Assembly: GCA_002633005.1 (NCBI GenBank)
Contig: NMRA01000094.1
Coordinates: 148,208-212,207, forward strand
Length of the DNA: 64,000 bases
Direction: 5' to 3'
From: Phoronis australis
Lineage: Eukaryota > Phoronida > Phoronidae
The translations under genes were made by a program, and so were the position numbers. Of the stretch, positions 37,701 to 49,936 are shown piece by piece. The first letter of the stretch is position 1. Each line of letters opens with the position of its first letter. The notes under the pieces are model-generated. The model was not told where the DNA came from. It saw only the letters and a list, made by a program, of their open reading frames with translations, and searched no databases.

Positions 37701-38620
37701 ATATGACGGTTATAATGTGTACTGCAACACCCAGAGAAAGATCGCAGACAATGATTGCAAGCATAAAACTACCTTCTTGGCAAAGTATTCTTTCAATTAA
37801 TTTGTCGTACAGTTATTCTAAGCAAGTATTGTCTAATTCAATCGAATGCTTGGTGTACAAATAACACAAAAACGCTAACACGTTATTTCTTGTCATTTAG
37901 TGTAACGAACAGGGATATGTCCTGCATTATGCAGTAGATTAAAGTTAACTCTGTGAAAAACATAGTGTCCTATTATAAGAACCTCATCCACGCTCACCAT
38001 CTGTGCGATTTCAGTTTCAGATTGGATGTTTATTTGTACACAGTTACTAAAGCTCCTGCTGTAATCTTTCACACCCACTACTTCCATTATAGTTTAAATC
38101 GTCATCTGTCAAGTTAGTTCGTGCACTGTGAGTTTTCTTTTTATTGGAAACTGTTTCTTTTTTCTTTTTAATTCATTAATCAAGTATCTGTGTTTGGTGA
38201 AACAGTATGTCAATAAGACGGGTGGTCTTCTCATAATAGGCTTTAACTAGCAACTTTAAGTGGTCTACTGTCGCTGTCTGTTAGCTTACACTATTTAGAC
38301 CGCTTTTTGTTTGCTGCGTCTACTAAGTTCTCAATGTAGTTTTACAGACTGTTATTTTTTAAAGCCACGATGTGACTTATTGCTCATCGCACAGAACTGT
38401 CGTCACGTGATCAAAACACCACCACGAAACCTCCCGCCTGTCAATCAAGGGTGGCGTTTATATCAGTCAACCACTTAGGCCGGGTCATTTCACTTGAATA
38501 AATCCACAACTCCGTTCTACAATTACTTTCAAGTCGTGTGGCACTTCTCAAAGACGGGAGATGTCAAATTCATGACACAACGGTGAAAAGCCGTTCTAGA
38601 GCAGTCTTTGATTACGGTTC

Positions 38621-38627
38621 TATATAA
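38621..38627 (+). promoter_or_regulatory. TATA box of the forkhead gene
   Basis: TATATAA lies 112 bp before the ATG at 38733, which predicts a transcription start near 38650 and a leader of about 80 nt. There is no sign of an upstream intron. Confidence 0.6.
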
Positions 38628-38732
38628 ACTACCAAGAGAACCGACTCGGCGTTTGGCATTTGACTATATGTTCGAGGCTGGACATTGAACGCTTGGTTTC
38701 TTTTTTTAAATTCTTGACGGTAAAGAAGACTC

Positions 38733-39677
38733 ATGTTGGTTGGAACAAAGCCCGAGATGTTTCCTGCCTTCACCAGTGACGAAAACATGAACTTTGGAGG
38801 CGGCCAGCACGTGGAAGACATTAGGCGACATGGATGCGTCAAAATGGAAGTAATGTCGCAAAATACAAATTGCCTTCGTACTAATGGACCGATGAAAAAG
38901 GAAGAGACTTTGACGAAATTCAATGATCAGTCGCAGCCGCAAAGTGGCAAGGGAGAAGGGAAGGAAGGGAAGAAAGAGGTGCTTCAGAAACCTGCATATT
39001 CTTACGTTGCTTTGATTGCTATGGCGATAAAAGAATCGCCAGAAAAGAAGTTGACATTGAGTGGAATTTATCAGTTCATCTTGAAGAAATTTCCTTATTA
39101 TGAGAAAAATAAGAAAGGTTGGCAAAACAGCATAAGACATAACCTGAGTTTAAACGAATGTTTTGTGAAAATTCCACGAGAAGGAGGTGGTGAGAGAAAG
39201 GGGAACTTCTGGGCGCTCGACCCAGCTTTCGATGACATGTTTGAAAAGGGTAATTATCGCCGTCGTCGACGTATGAAGCGACCCTACAGACCTCCAATTG
39301 CTTTACCTAAACCGCTATTCGCTGATGGATCCGCGTGCAATTTCAATGGGTTTGGGAGTCATCCAGGCGGTGGCTTCGGATTGGGTGCCCCTAAAACCTA
39401 TATGAGTTCTGGTTATAGCAGCCCGTGGTCGATACCTCATCCCGGCGTTCATGCACCCACTCACACTTCGGCTCAGCTGACGTATAATCCTTGTCAAAGA
39501 ATGCAAAGTATCCCGCCTTCTTTCAACTCGAACATGAGTCCGTACAGTCAGCACAACGTTCAGCCGAGTCCAATCTATGGAGACTACAGCTCGGCTTCAC
39601 CAGGGGCGTTCTCCTTTACGTGTCGACAACCGCAGAGCGACCACATACCTTATCCGTACTGGAACGACCGACAATAA
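38733..39677 (+). CDS. FoxL2: forkhead transcription factor, FoxL2 class, single exon
   Basis: 314 codons, ATG to TAA, without introns, as is usual for FoxL2. The forkhead domain is at residues 86-185: [52 protein letters not shown], then [15 protein letters not shown]. The [14 protein letters not shown] basic end and [18 protein letters not shown] are characteristic of FoxL2. [10 protein letters not shown] is the DNA-recognition helix. The N-terminal 85 residues are Lys/Glu-rich. The C-terminal 130 residues are Pro/Ser/Tyr/Gly-rich and end PYPYWNDRQ. In animals FoxL2 is a nuclear regulator best known from ovary and follicle development. Residue 9 is a second possible start. The orthology call rests on remembered family features. 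Confidence 0.93.
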   Translation: MLVGTKPEMFPAFTSDENMNFGGGQHVEDIRRHGCVKMEVMSQNTNCLRTNGPMKKEETLTKFNDQSQPQSGKGEGKEGKKEVLQKPAYSYVALIAMAIKESPEKKLTLSGIYQFILKKFPYYEKNKKGWQNSIRHNLSLNECFVKIPREGGGERKGNFWALDPAFDDMFEKGNYRRRRRMKRPYRPPIALPKPLFADGSACNFNGFGSHPGGGFGLGAPKTYMSSGYSSPWSIPHPGVHAPTHTSAQLTYNPCQRMQSIPPSFNSNMSPYSQHNVQPSPIYGDYSSASPGAFSFTCRQPQSDHIPYPYWNDRQ

Positions 39678-40092
39678 CTGAACGAACTACATAGTACGGT
39701 GAGACAATTCAATAAGTATGTGCTGTGCGTTTGACTGTCCGAAATAAGCAGGAAATCAAACAAACGTACCCAAAGATGAAAGCACATTTTTGAAACAAAT
39801 TTTGTTTCTGACGGAGTGACTGAAACGGACATGAAAAGTGTCCAAGTTCCAAATAATATATGTAAACTGTTTCGAGATTTTTGGAAGATATTGACAGTTG
39901 CCATGATTGTGGTGAATGATCTACTTGCACATGTGTAGCGTATGGCGCAATGTCTCTCTTGTAAGGGAAAAGTGATCATCGTCTTTGAACGTTTAACGTT
40001 GTGCTCGCTCTTGAATATATTTTTATTGTGTGTGGTTAAATTCAGTTCAATTGGGATTTCATGGCCTTGCGTAATATAGTCGTTCTGAAGAA

Positions 40093-40098
40093 AATAAA
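40093..40098 (+). terminator. poly(A) signal of the forkhead gene
   Basis: AATAAA lies 416 nt after the stop codon and is the first clear signal on this strand, giving a 3' UTR of about 430 nt. Confidence 0.6.
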
Positions 40099-40238
40099 TG
40101 AAAGATGTCAAAATATCGAATTAAATATTTTCATAAGAAATTCCCAGAGTAGAATACGAACCAAATTCTTGGCTTCCATTGGTTGATAACTCTATTTACA
40201 AAAGTGCAGCTTTGTATATATGACAAGGGTGGAAATTC

Positions 40239-40546
40239 AGTGGCGGATCTAGGATACCATAAGGTGGGGGGCCCAACATGTTGCCTCAGGGAATTGGGCA
40301 AAGCGCGATTGTTTGTGCACAGGCCTGAAAGTGCGGGAGCCGGGGATGTGGACCTTCTGTTCAGAAAGTCTATTGGTGGAGACTAAAAAAAAAAACGGGA
40401 ACACTATTCCGCCGCGACCTGAGGTCTGAGCCACCCCTCATCCGCTACCGGTCCTAGTTACTGAATTCAATATTTCCTCAAGCTTCACGGTCTTGTTGTT
40501 TCATTCTGATTGCGGCCCCCTGCCCCCCCCCCCCAAATCCGCCTAT
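40239..40546. mobile_element. MITE-like repeat with GGCGGATC termini
   Basis: The left end is CAGTGGCGGATCTAGGATAC. The right end ...AAATCCGCCTATG is its imperfect reverse complement. Similar text (AGTGGCAAATCTAGGATATC) occurs at 18089. About 300 bp, no coding capacity. The termini resemble those of some hAT-type non-autonomous elements, but I cannot confirm the superfamily. Confidence 0.55.
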
Positions 40547-42401
40547 GAAATTGTTGTAATCAAGAAAGAAACTACGCGCTTTTGTCTTTGTTCTTATTGA
40601 TGAGCTTCGTTATACTTCAAAGGAATAAAGAGTTGATTTCATCACAGCCAAGATCCCGTTTTAATCAGTATTTTTTAAATTCATGGCAGTGCTAACCAGT
40701 CAATATTATGAAAGAACAACTTTGAAATAACAAGTCAACTGAGCCGTAAAGATCTATGAAATAAGCGGGAGAACGAAAATTGTGGAGAGACTCTAGTAAG
40801 TCAGTAAGTTGCACGTGCATCCTGCAGTTGAATGACTAATTTCAAATAGTCATGTATCTAAAATGTTAAAAAGTGTCTCAATTAAAACGCTTTTAAGCCT
40901 GTAACATAATCGTCTTGATTACGAAAGTTCTCTGCGTAATTATTGCAAGCCTCTGATGCTGAGGCTGCGAAACTTGAATAGGTTTTTTCATTGGTACGTA
41001 AAGCGAATGCATTTGCAGTCAAGAAGTTTAATTGCTTTATTGGAACAAAATCCCGTATGCATAATTTTAATGTGTTAAAACAAGAAGATGGAGTTATTTT
41101 TCCGTTGTTTTAGCTCGAAAAAATATTTTTTCCACAAACCGACTTGTAGTAAAGGAATATAACACAGTTGCGTTTAGAAATTATTTCCGTTCATTTAGAC
41201 GTTATTGAAATATTATTTTCGTATTTTCGAAGTAAGAAATTTTCCTTGTTTTACATAGAATTAAAGCAAGGTCTATACAATGTATTATTTTATACTTTTG
41301 CGAAGTATTAAAGTTCTCTCAGCGGCTGTAGAAACGTTGTTCCAGGGAGAACGCACTTGCATGTGGTTTGAATTTTTATCTGTGTTAAACAAATTGCGTT
41401 TTTCCCTGTTTAGCTGGCTAAGAAACGAAAATATAATTAGAATTTTACTCTCATAAAATGGTCTAACAATAATCCTCGCCGGAATAGGATGCTACTTCCG
41501 TTTCCTACTCAAGTCACAAGCAATGCGTTTATGCCCCATGCAATTTTTTTAGGTGGTCGAAGCGCCCTCGTGAGTGGCTGATGGTCTCGGTGTTCTTGTT
41601 GCCAGGATCAAATGCAGCTTTAAAATACTAACAAACAAGCATTTGATAAACTGAGGAGGTGACCTTTGCGTCTTCATCATTTATTGGAGTAAAACCTTGG
41701 TAAAATGAGTGATCTATAGTTGATAAGAAATAAAAGTTGGTGACATTAAAAGAACAAATTGTTAGCAAGGCGTTATCACAAAATCATAAAGTTTGCCAGT
41801 TGCAAATAGTCAGAAGTCGTACAAGAAGCCTCTTTCATCATTCTATCTGTAGAACCACCAACATAATACCAGTGCTACGATAAATGCTGCAGGAAGAGTT
41901 AAGTTAATGGTCCTCATAGATAGCCTCCTGTAAACGTTGAAAATGCTGTTGGTGCTGGTCTAAACCAAGGTGAAACAATAGGATTTGACTAATTTCTAAA
42001 TGACTTTGTCTTCACGTTATTTCGTCTAGATTGTTCGTTAACCATTACTGAACGAGTGAACCTACCGTACACTCCGTTGTCACACGATCGCTTTCACTTT
42101 TTACAAACTCCCAAGAACCTAACGTAAACAAGACATAAACACGAGCCGCATAGCTACATTAAAAGAACACTCTCGTGAAAAGTGTATTTATTTGCATTAA
42201 ATTAGAGGAATATTTAGTTAAACCAAAACGATATCTTAAAAGCAATTTTGTCACGTATCAAATATCCAAGAAACGTTGAGTGACTTCGAACAGAACCGTT
42301 TCGACCAAGCAAATAGTAATTTTGTTATTTGAACGTGGCAAAATGCGAGCAAAAGAAATTGTCTCTAACGTGTCGGTTTTTCGTTACCACGGAAAGCTGG
42401 T

Positions 42402-42584
42402 CACTTTGACTGACATGCAACGTCCAGGAAAGTTATATTGATGATGTTCATTTTGACCGACATGCAACGCCCAGGAAAGTTATATTGATGATGTTCACTT
42501 TGACTGACATGCAATGTCCAGGAAAGTTATATTGATGATGTTTACTTTGACTGGCATGCAACGTCCAGGAAAGTTATATTAATG
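42402..42584. repeat. 47-bp tandem repeat, four copies
   Basis: The unit contains ACTTTGACTGACATGCAACG, TCCAGGAAAGTTATATT and GATGATGTT. Copies are nearly identical and the last is truncated. Confidence 0.9.
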
Positions 42585-45500
42585 AAAGGGCATGCATATG
42601 ATACTGGGAAAACTGGGACAAATACAAGAAATGATGCCAGGCAGGTAACGGTAATGTCCCATAGTTGATAATGTGAAATTGATTGGACTGACAAAGTTTT
42701 ACATTACATAATCCCATGGTTTTTACAAGAGGTTTCAAAACATTCTCCACTTTTTGTAACAATTCTTAGAACAAAATATGAGCACAGGAAAAGCTAATGA
42801 ATAAGCAGACATCGGGACATCGCAATTGATCAGTAGTGAGCAGTCATTTACACTGACTATAACTTAATGTTAAAAATCATCAACCACGTGTTTGTCTGTA
42901 AATTCTCATTTTTCATATTTTCTTATCAAAATGTATGTCCTGACATCGAAGTTTCAAATTGAGGTTATCAGACAGTTGTCGTCTGCTCCGGAGACGACTG
43001 AAAAAATTGCCTCGCCAATGCCACGTGACAGACACATCGCCAACGTCCACACGCACACTTTCCAGATCTAGAACTGAGCTGACATTCCGCCGACCCGAGC
43101 TAAGTGCCTCGATTTAATTGCTAAATGATGTCGTTAGATCAGGTAAAACACCTTAACAAGAAAAATGTTGTTATTGCAATTACGACTGATGGATACATAA
43201 ATAGCTGACTAATTAAGTCTGACAACCCGCGGCACAGGTTCGACTGAAGATGATACCAGTGAAGGTATGAGGCAGCACAGACAATCTTGCTAGAGTCTAT
43301 CATGTGCAAACTATTTCCAGGTCCGCGCGAAGAATGATGGTGTCACGAACATATTGTGGTTTGGGGCGGGTAAAACCCAGGAGCCACAGGGGCCATTGCA
43401 AAATATCGAGGGCGCCAATCACTTTAGCCGTCTCTTGGCGACAGACCTGCATGAGACATACAATGACAGTATATGGACCCGGGGTGCAGTTTCCTAGCTT
43501 CTAATGCGATTACTAATAGCGATAGTGTTAATGTCAATGGTAGTAACTATAACAGTCTACAAGACTTGGGACCCTTCAACGGGGAGCGCCCATCAACGCT
43601 TATCATTTAAGTCACCTTTACTGTCCTGACATTTTACTGTTTCGGCAAGATTGCCAATCAATCCATCAAGCTAAGTCAAGCCCCAACGTATCTCTGGCGG
43701 ACCACTACACTACGTGATCATACAATGGCTTAACTTCCATTGTCATATGTGGGAAACGGTTTGACTATCTGCACAGTCAATTTTAAATCTTCTTTCACTT
43801 CATCAAGATATAAACAAGTAACAAGGGTGCTTTTTCTACTTTTTATGCCTGTCGAATCGCTGATGACAAACTTAGGGATCAAGCGAAACTTGCTGGCTTC
43901 GGTGGCTCGCAATAGCTGGCTGTTTATTATGGCTCAAGATTGTTGTGACGAATGTTTTCACACCGCGATAAATTTGTTTTTAAACAACGTACACAACCAA
44001 CGAAGAGTTACCGTCGAGGTCTGTACGTGTTGTCTAATGTCTAATGACAAACTTGGAGCTGAGTTGACATAATCATGGCGTGCATAACATTGAACGCGCG
44101 ATGACAGATTGTGTTTGACAAACTGAGTGTATATTATACAGCCGGGTGTTATATACTCCAACAGTCAATCAAGTATGTTTCACGGACTTTACAGTCAATA
44201 TTTGACTGCTGGGTTTCACAACATAAAACAATTTAAAAACCGAGGTAACTAGTGCTCGCTCTCACGTAGAATCAATATGATGTTCTCCTCCCACTGACAA
44301 GGGTGTTACTCTTCATCAGAGTAGTCCCGGTGAAAAATGATACCAACATTGGTCAGTGCAAATTACACGAGGGTTAGTTAGGTATATGTATCGGTTTTAC
44401 TTCTTTGGGACGCAGCACAAAGCATTTTGTCTACAGTAAAATGAGTTAGTAAATGTACATCAAACCCCAATCTACAGTCAAAGTTCGTTATGAGTTCTGG
44501 ATTGACTCTACCGGCGGAGGGATACATACGCGTATTCATCCGTATGGAGTCTATATGAATGAAATAAGAAAATGCAGAACACCAATATTTCCTAAATGAC
44601 ACATTGTCTATGAACATTGGGTGTAGCACAAAAAGTCAGAGGCCTAGCAAGGTAGACCGATTTCCTGTAAAGAGCTAGCCTCTCAATAGTCCAGATCTGA
44701 CAGTGCTAAAGTGGTGCGAGTCGACTTTCACGGACTCAGCGCCTCCACCCGTGCACTCGATGAAAGCTGTCTCGCGAACGCTTTAATTGACATCTGAGTT
44801 TATTTACCAATTCTTCGCTAAGTAGTGCATCGTAAGCACGCGAAATGCTAAAAGTTAAACAATAATAAAAAAACGACAACGCGTGTTAGAATTCGATGGT
44901 AACTTGTGAAAATAGTCGAAAGCAATTAAGGAAGCTTTTTAATTAAATGGGGTTAAATTTGAAACACTTGAAGCGATTAGTTTTCACCACGAGATGACGT
45001 ACAAGTGAGTGCCTGTTGTCGAAAGAATATAACAGTTTGAAACTATGAAAGAAATTGTGATTAAAGCATTCGCAATATGGTGGTGGGGGGAGGGGGGGGG
45101 GGNTGGTACAATTATAATAATAATTGGAACAACGAACTCTGCGACGGTTTTATAAGTAGATTTAACGAAGCGTGACCTCTCAAACGATAACGTATATTAT
45201 GGTTTATCAATTTAGGAAAGATACCAAGATTTAAGTATTCTCGTGACGGTGCCTCTCGATTCAATGTCATTTGAGATAAAACGATGGTGCTCTACTGTCC
45301 TTGTTGATGAGAAATAAATCATGTCAAAATTAATAAAACAATCATACAACTGTGATATCTTCGTGTCTGCTGGACAGGGTTCCATGTAGACACCAAAAAT
45401 TCGTGTGTAGGAGCGCTGTTAACAATCATTTTCATTTTGCGAAATCCTTTTTCAGGAACAACAGGACCAACTCATTATTTTTATGTTGTAACATAAAAAA

Positions 45501-47112
45501 CGAATGACGCTGGCAGACACTTGACCAGACATTTTGGCTGTGGAGACTGAGTACCAACCTTAAACAACAAGAGCTAAATTTTATGGGAAAATGTTTGACG
45601 AACATAAGACACCAACGGTTAACATTTACTGCACATCACTTTCACATGAACACGGAGTCATTAACAGTGCGTTAAGAAAAGTTTAAATATTTTTTGTTTA
45701 ATTTCAGTGAGCAAAAATATTGATACAATGTGTTACAAAAACATTTTATATCCAAAACATTTCTCTTCGAAACATTTAATATTCACAACAAAGACGGTTT
45801 TATTAAACAATACTTCCTTTTGTTTTGATTACAGGAAAAGTTCGTACGATCAAAAGGTTACGAATTGCACCAAAATATAAGAGCATCTAACTGACGTTTA
45901 CAGACGTACAAAACGTTGTGTTACGTAATTCAACAAATGGTGATTTGCGTCCGTTGCAACTTTAAAATTTTTGGCAGTGAATTAGTTTAATGTTGCCTAC
46001 TTGTCACGTGATTACTGCTAGTTTTATTATTTGCACGTGAAGGTGAAGTAGTGATACTCAAAAGAAACAAAAAATAACAAGTCTCGCGGATCAGATGTAT
46101 AGTTTCTCCACGTAGATTTGATTGAAGAGAAAAGTTCCATTGTATTTCCAGTTTTAAACACAAATGTGAAAAGCAGTACTTGCATAGTCTCTAAGAAATA
46201 AACAAGTATAATTCGTTAGAACATGCGTTATTCCTTAAAGAAACAACGTGACTTAATTGCGAATTTATCTTTATTTGTTCCGATGAAAGACAAATAATTC
46301 TACAAGTTCACCTCTAAAGTTGGCATCTATGGGTATATATCGCCTGCTAGATTACCGTTATTGCCAGTGAAAAGTAACATTACACGGACCTCGGAATAAC
46401 AAAGCAAGAATAAGTACTAACACTGACCAGATCAAAAGAAATCTCCAACTAAATAAGAACGTTTTTCAGTGGATGTTGAGAATCATGGCACATGTTTTTT
46501 TTTCTAAAGAAATGGAAAGCGCAAAGAAAAGACTTAAAAAAGTGAACTGAACGAGGAGTTGTAGCAATAAATGTGAGAGACAAGCAGCCGCTGCAGAAGG
46601 AGGTGGAGAAAATTGAGTCAGACAGCTAATTGGGCTTTGCGTTCAGAGGTGTGCAAATTTGCTTTTTGTTCAGTTCAATTCCAATCGTGTGAATCATTTC
46701 GCAATCAAAAACGATACTTCTATAAAAGTTTTAATCTGTTTTTAATATCAATCAGTGCGTTTCGATCATCAATTTCACGTTGGGATAAATGTCTGAAAAT
46801 GTGAATTTGACTGAGCATACGATTGAGGATATGTGCCTATTTCATTTAGATCAGATGGCGCGCACTTCTTAACATTGAAGAAAATTACTACTCAACGTGA
46901 TTAGGTTTAAAAAATTAGCACGCGTTGAAAGAGCATTATTTAGGTATAAGTGTTGACTAAATCTGTTTGCATTAAAATCTTTTCATAAGTGAAACTAACA
47001 GAAACAATAATAACAACAATAACAAATTATGTTAAGCGTTGCTGGAAAGAAGATTTAATTGTGCATTTAAATCTAGCTATGGTTGGAGGTGATGGAACAG
47101 AAGATGTACTGA

Positions 47113-47320
47113 CCGTCGGTCAGCGTACTGACCGTACTAGGCCGGGCCTACATGGTGTTCTCCGTCGGTGAGTGTACTGATCGTACTAGGCCGGGCCTGC
47201 ATGGTGTTCTCCGGCGGTGAGTGTACTGATCGTACTAGGCCGGGCCTGCATGGTGTTCTCCGTCGGTGAGCGTACTGACCGCAGGCCTGGCCAACATGGT
47301 GTTCTCCGTCAGAGACTATT
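47113..47320. repeat. 49-bp tandem repeat, about four copies
   Basis: The unit contains GTACTGATCGTACTAGGCCG, GGCCTGCATGGTGTTCTCCG and TCGGTGAGT. The first and last copies are rearranged. The unit is GC-rich relative to its surroundings. Confidence 0.88.
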
Positions 47321-49364
47321 GTGATTAACTTTGCTGCGGATCTATGTGTGCGAGGTGGACGATGAAGTGAGAAGATATCGGCGAGATGCCAAAAACTAAG
47401 CGTTAGTTTAAACTTGACGCGTTCATTCAAAATCTTTTCATAATGATGTTAATTGAAAAGGAGAGGAAAAAGTGCCATTAAAGTGGAGACTGTTATTCAA
47501 GGCGAGGGATGGGTACGGGTCGGATAACATAGAAACATTCCATCCACTTTCAAACACGCAAACCACGTTGCCAGAAGGTGAATACGTATATTGCAACAAA
47601 GCGCGGTAATTCATGAGGAACCGCTAAAGAATTATTACAACCCGACACAGAAATGATTATGTAAAGACTGCGTTTCACATGAGAACCCACAAAGAAAATT
47701 TAAATAAAATAAAGAGAATGCAAATCGGTAAACGATATTTCGTTGCCGGGGTTTCTTTGCCGCGTATACATGTTTTTGTAGATTACACTAACCTCTAGAA
47801 AACTGGAAGACCCCCCTTTCTTTTATAACACCCCCCCTTTCTTTTTATAACAATGCTAATTTTGGTATGGCAAGATTTAATGAAAATTAGGTACTTTCAA
47901 ACAAGTACGTTTAAGTTAAGAGAGTAAACAGACTCTCGTGCATCAGTAAGGTTTGGTGGAGCAGCTGCTTCGTAATATGCTTGTGTTTCCATCGCCAAGA
48001 ACAAACTGACAATGACAGTACATGTATAGTTATGTGCGCTACCGACTTAAGACTGATTTCAAGCGTTTTCTGAACGTTGCGCATCAACTGGCTATGAGTA
48101 AATTTGACCTTTGGAAATGTCACTCGCTTTGTCATCTTGACACCGGAGTGGACCAAAGCCAAAATGTCACAGTTACGTTGCATGCGCATGCGTGTTATCA
48201 GTTTTCGGTTTACCAGCTCAAATCTCAAGATTCGTTCAGGATTTTAGTAAGCAGTATAGTATGTATTTTAAACTTGAAGAAAATCCCAAAGTTCAGTCAT
48301 GACTGTAGTCCAGCAACGTAGAACCCACACAAGCCATGGTAATGCGTTTTAACAGTAAACATTGTGGACGCATAACGGTCAAAATGGCGAGACAAAAATA
48401 GTCAAAGACTGTATATTTATTTCTGTCAAATAAATACTACAGCATATATCTAGATTCTGTTAACACTTAGATTATAAAGAAATGTGCGCAGTTTCAATAA
48501 GTTTTGATAGCTTCAGTATCAAGATGACCCCTCGTGTCTCACCAACAGTCGGGTCATGGGAACTTCGCATTGTGACGACCTTCGTGACAGAAAAATTCTT
48601 GAGCAAGCCCAATCGACCGCAGTATAAATAGTTAAGATAATACGATGTCGTAAAGCATTCTGACAAATTACTATTCAGTCAGCTGGCGTGTAGTAAATAC
48701 ATGAAGACAAATATCAGGATTTTACATGAAAGCTATTCAAATGATTAACACTGTGTATAATTCTAAGTCACTGTACAATGACAAGACTCATGATTTTTTC
48801 AACTTCTCAGTAGACGTGGCTAACACAGGGATTGAAAAATTGGTGTAGTGTAAATTAACTTTTATCTATATGTTGACTATAACCAATGAAATATAAAGTG
48901 GTCCTTCTTAGCAAGCTTACTAAAATTACTTTTGCAATTGGAAATACAGCAATTGTATTCACTGAACTACTTCAATACATGTAGTTATCTAAACGTATCT
49001 TAAGATTTGCTAACAAATGGATGCAAAATATACTATTTAATTTTTTACGTTTAACCTGACAATAAATACTTCAGTAATTCTTTTGACAACCCTGTTTTTC
49101 TATCGCTGCAGGGGATCGCCTGGCCGTGGGAGGTGTGAGTGAATATTCCATTCAGAATGAGTCCAAATATTTATGAATCGTGCACGCGACTTGTGCCGAA
49201 TTGTTTAAATAATCAAACGATATAAATAAACAGGCGCGGGACTGATAAACAGGCGCATGTCTGTAATACGTCCATGTTCTCGGATATAAAATTCGACAAT
49301 GAGACAAGTTAAGATCAACATTAGAATGTTGAGAAATAACAGATCACTGGTTAAGTTTAGCTAA

Positions 49365-49366
<2 letters not shown>

Positions 49367-49418
<52 letters not shown>
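49367..49418. repeat. (GT)n microsatellite, about 26 units
   Basis: A nearly pure GT run of about 52 bp with one interruption at its 3' end. Confidence 0.97.
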
Positions 49419-49419
<1 letters not shown>

Positions 49420-49544
49420 GGTGCGCACAAACGCACAAACGGATGTACACAGCAATAGAAATGTTTACAAATGTTACTAGTTAGTTTTTCATAACATTTA
49501 AAGGGACCCTCTCGGCCAGAAAAGTAATTTTACACAAATTAGCG

Positions 49545-49611
49545 GTAGCCTGGAATCGAATCCACTAATTTCACAGTGACAACCGAATGCTCTATTGCTG
49601 AGTCAAATCCC
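49545..49611 (-). repeat. tRNA-like SINE head, - strand
   Basis: Read on the - strand it gives GGGATTTGACTCAGCAATAG (A-box-like) and, about 35 nt later, TGGATTCGATTCCAGGC (B-box: GGTTCGANNCC class). The cloverleaf stems are not well paired, so it is a tRNA-derived repeat rather than a working tRNA. Confidence 0.55.
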
Positions 49612-49870
49612 ACGCGTTAAACAGAAGTAGCAATAGCATCTTAAGCGCATTTAAAGGGACAACACCGGTTTTACGGTCGCATTTTTAGGATTATTTTTGG
49701 AAGGAACTGACTTAAATTATTAGCTTTGACCAGAGTAATAAAACAAAATCCGATGTGTTTTTCGTGATTTTAGTATAAATTGCCAATGCTTGTTGCTGTA
49801 TGTCAGACATTCCCTGAAATCAAGGTCGATGTCTTTACCCTGATTAAAATACGCTTAAAATATTTTGCGC

Positions 49871-49936
49871 GGGATTTGGCGCAGCAGCAGAGCTTTTGGC
49901 TGATATTGCAGAGTTAGTTGGTTCGATTCCGTGCCA
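49871..49936 (+). repeat. tRNA-like SINE head, + strand
   Basis: It has GGGATTTGGCGCAGCAGCAG (A-box-like) and TTGGTTCGATTCCGTGCCA (B-box), with spacing typical of tRNA-derived promoters. Acceptor-stem pairing is poor, so it is called a SINE head rather than a tRNA gene. Confidence 0.6.

Larger units (their letters stand above)
32450..38600. other. spacer between the large gene and the forkhead gene
   Basis: About 6.1 kb without a coding region I can support. Open stretches are short, unlike known proteins and not bordered by convincing splice signals. It contains a hairpin element, an assembly gap, a direct duplication at 34650/35090 and a dispersed repeat at 36.87 kb. Enhancers for the forkhead gene may lie here, but none can be recognised by eye. 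Confidence 0.55.

Noticed and set aside
43740-44072. 110-codon open stretch on + in the 14-kb spacer
   Set aside because: No recognised domain, no promoter or poly(A) context, and codon composition like the spacer around it.
47137-47430. 97-codon open stretch on - with repeated ARRRTPCRP-like text
   Set aside because: It is a translation of the 49-bp tandem repeat.
49871-49936. Functional tRNA gene
   Set aside because: A- and B-box-like sequences are present but the acceptor and anticodon stems pair poorly; a SINE head explains it better, with an inverted relative close by.
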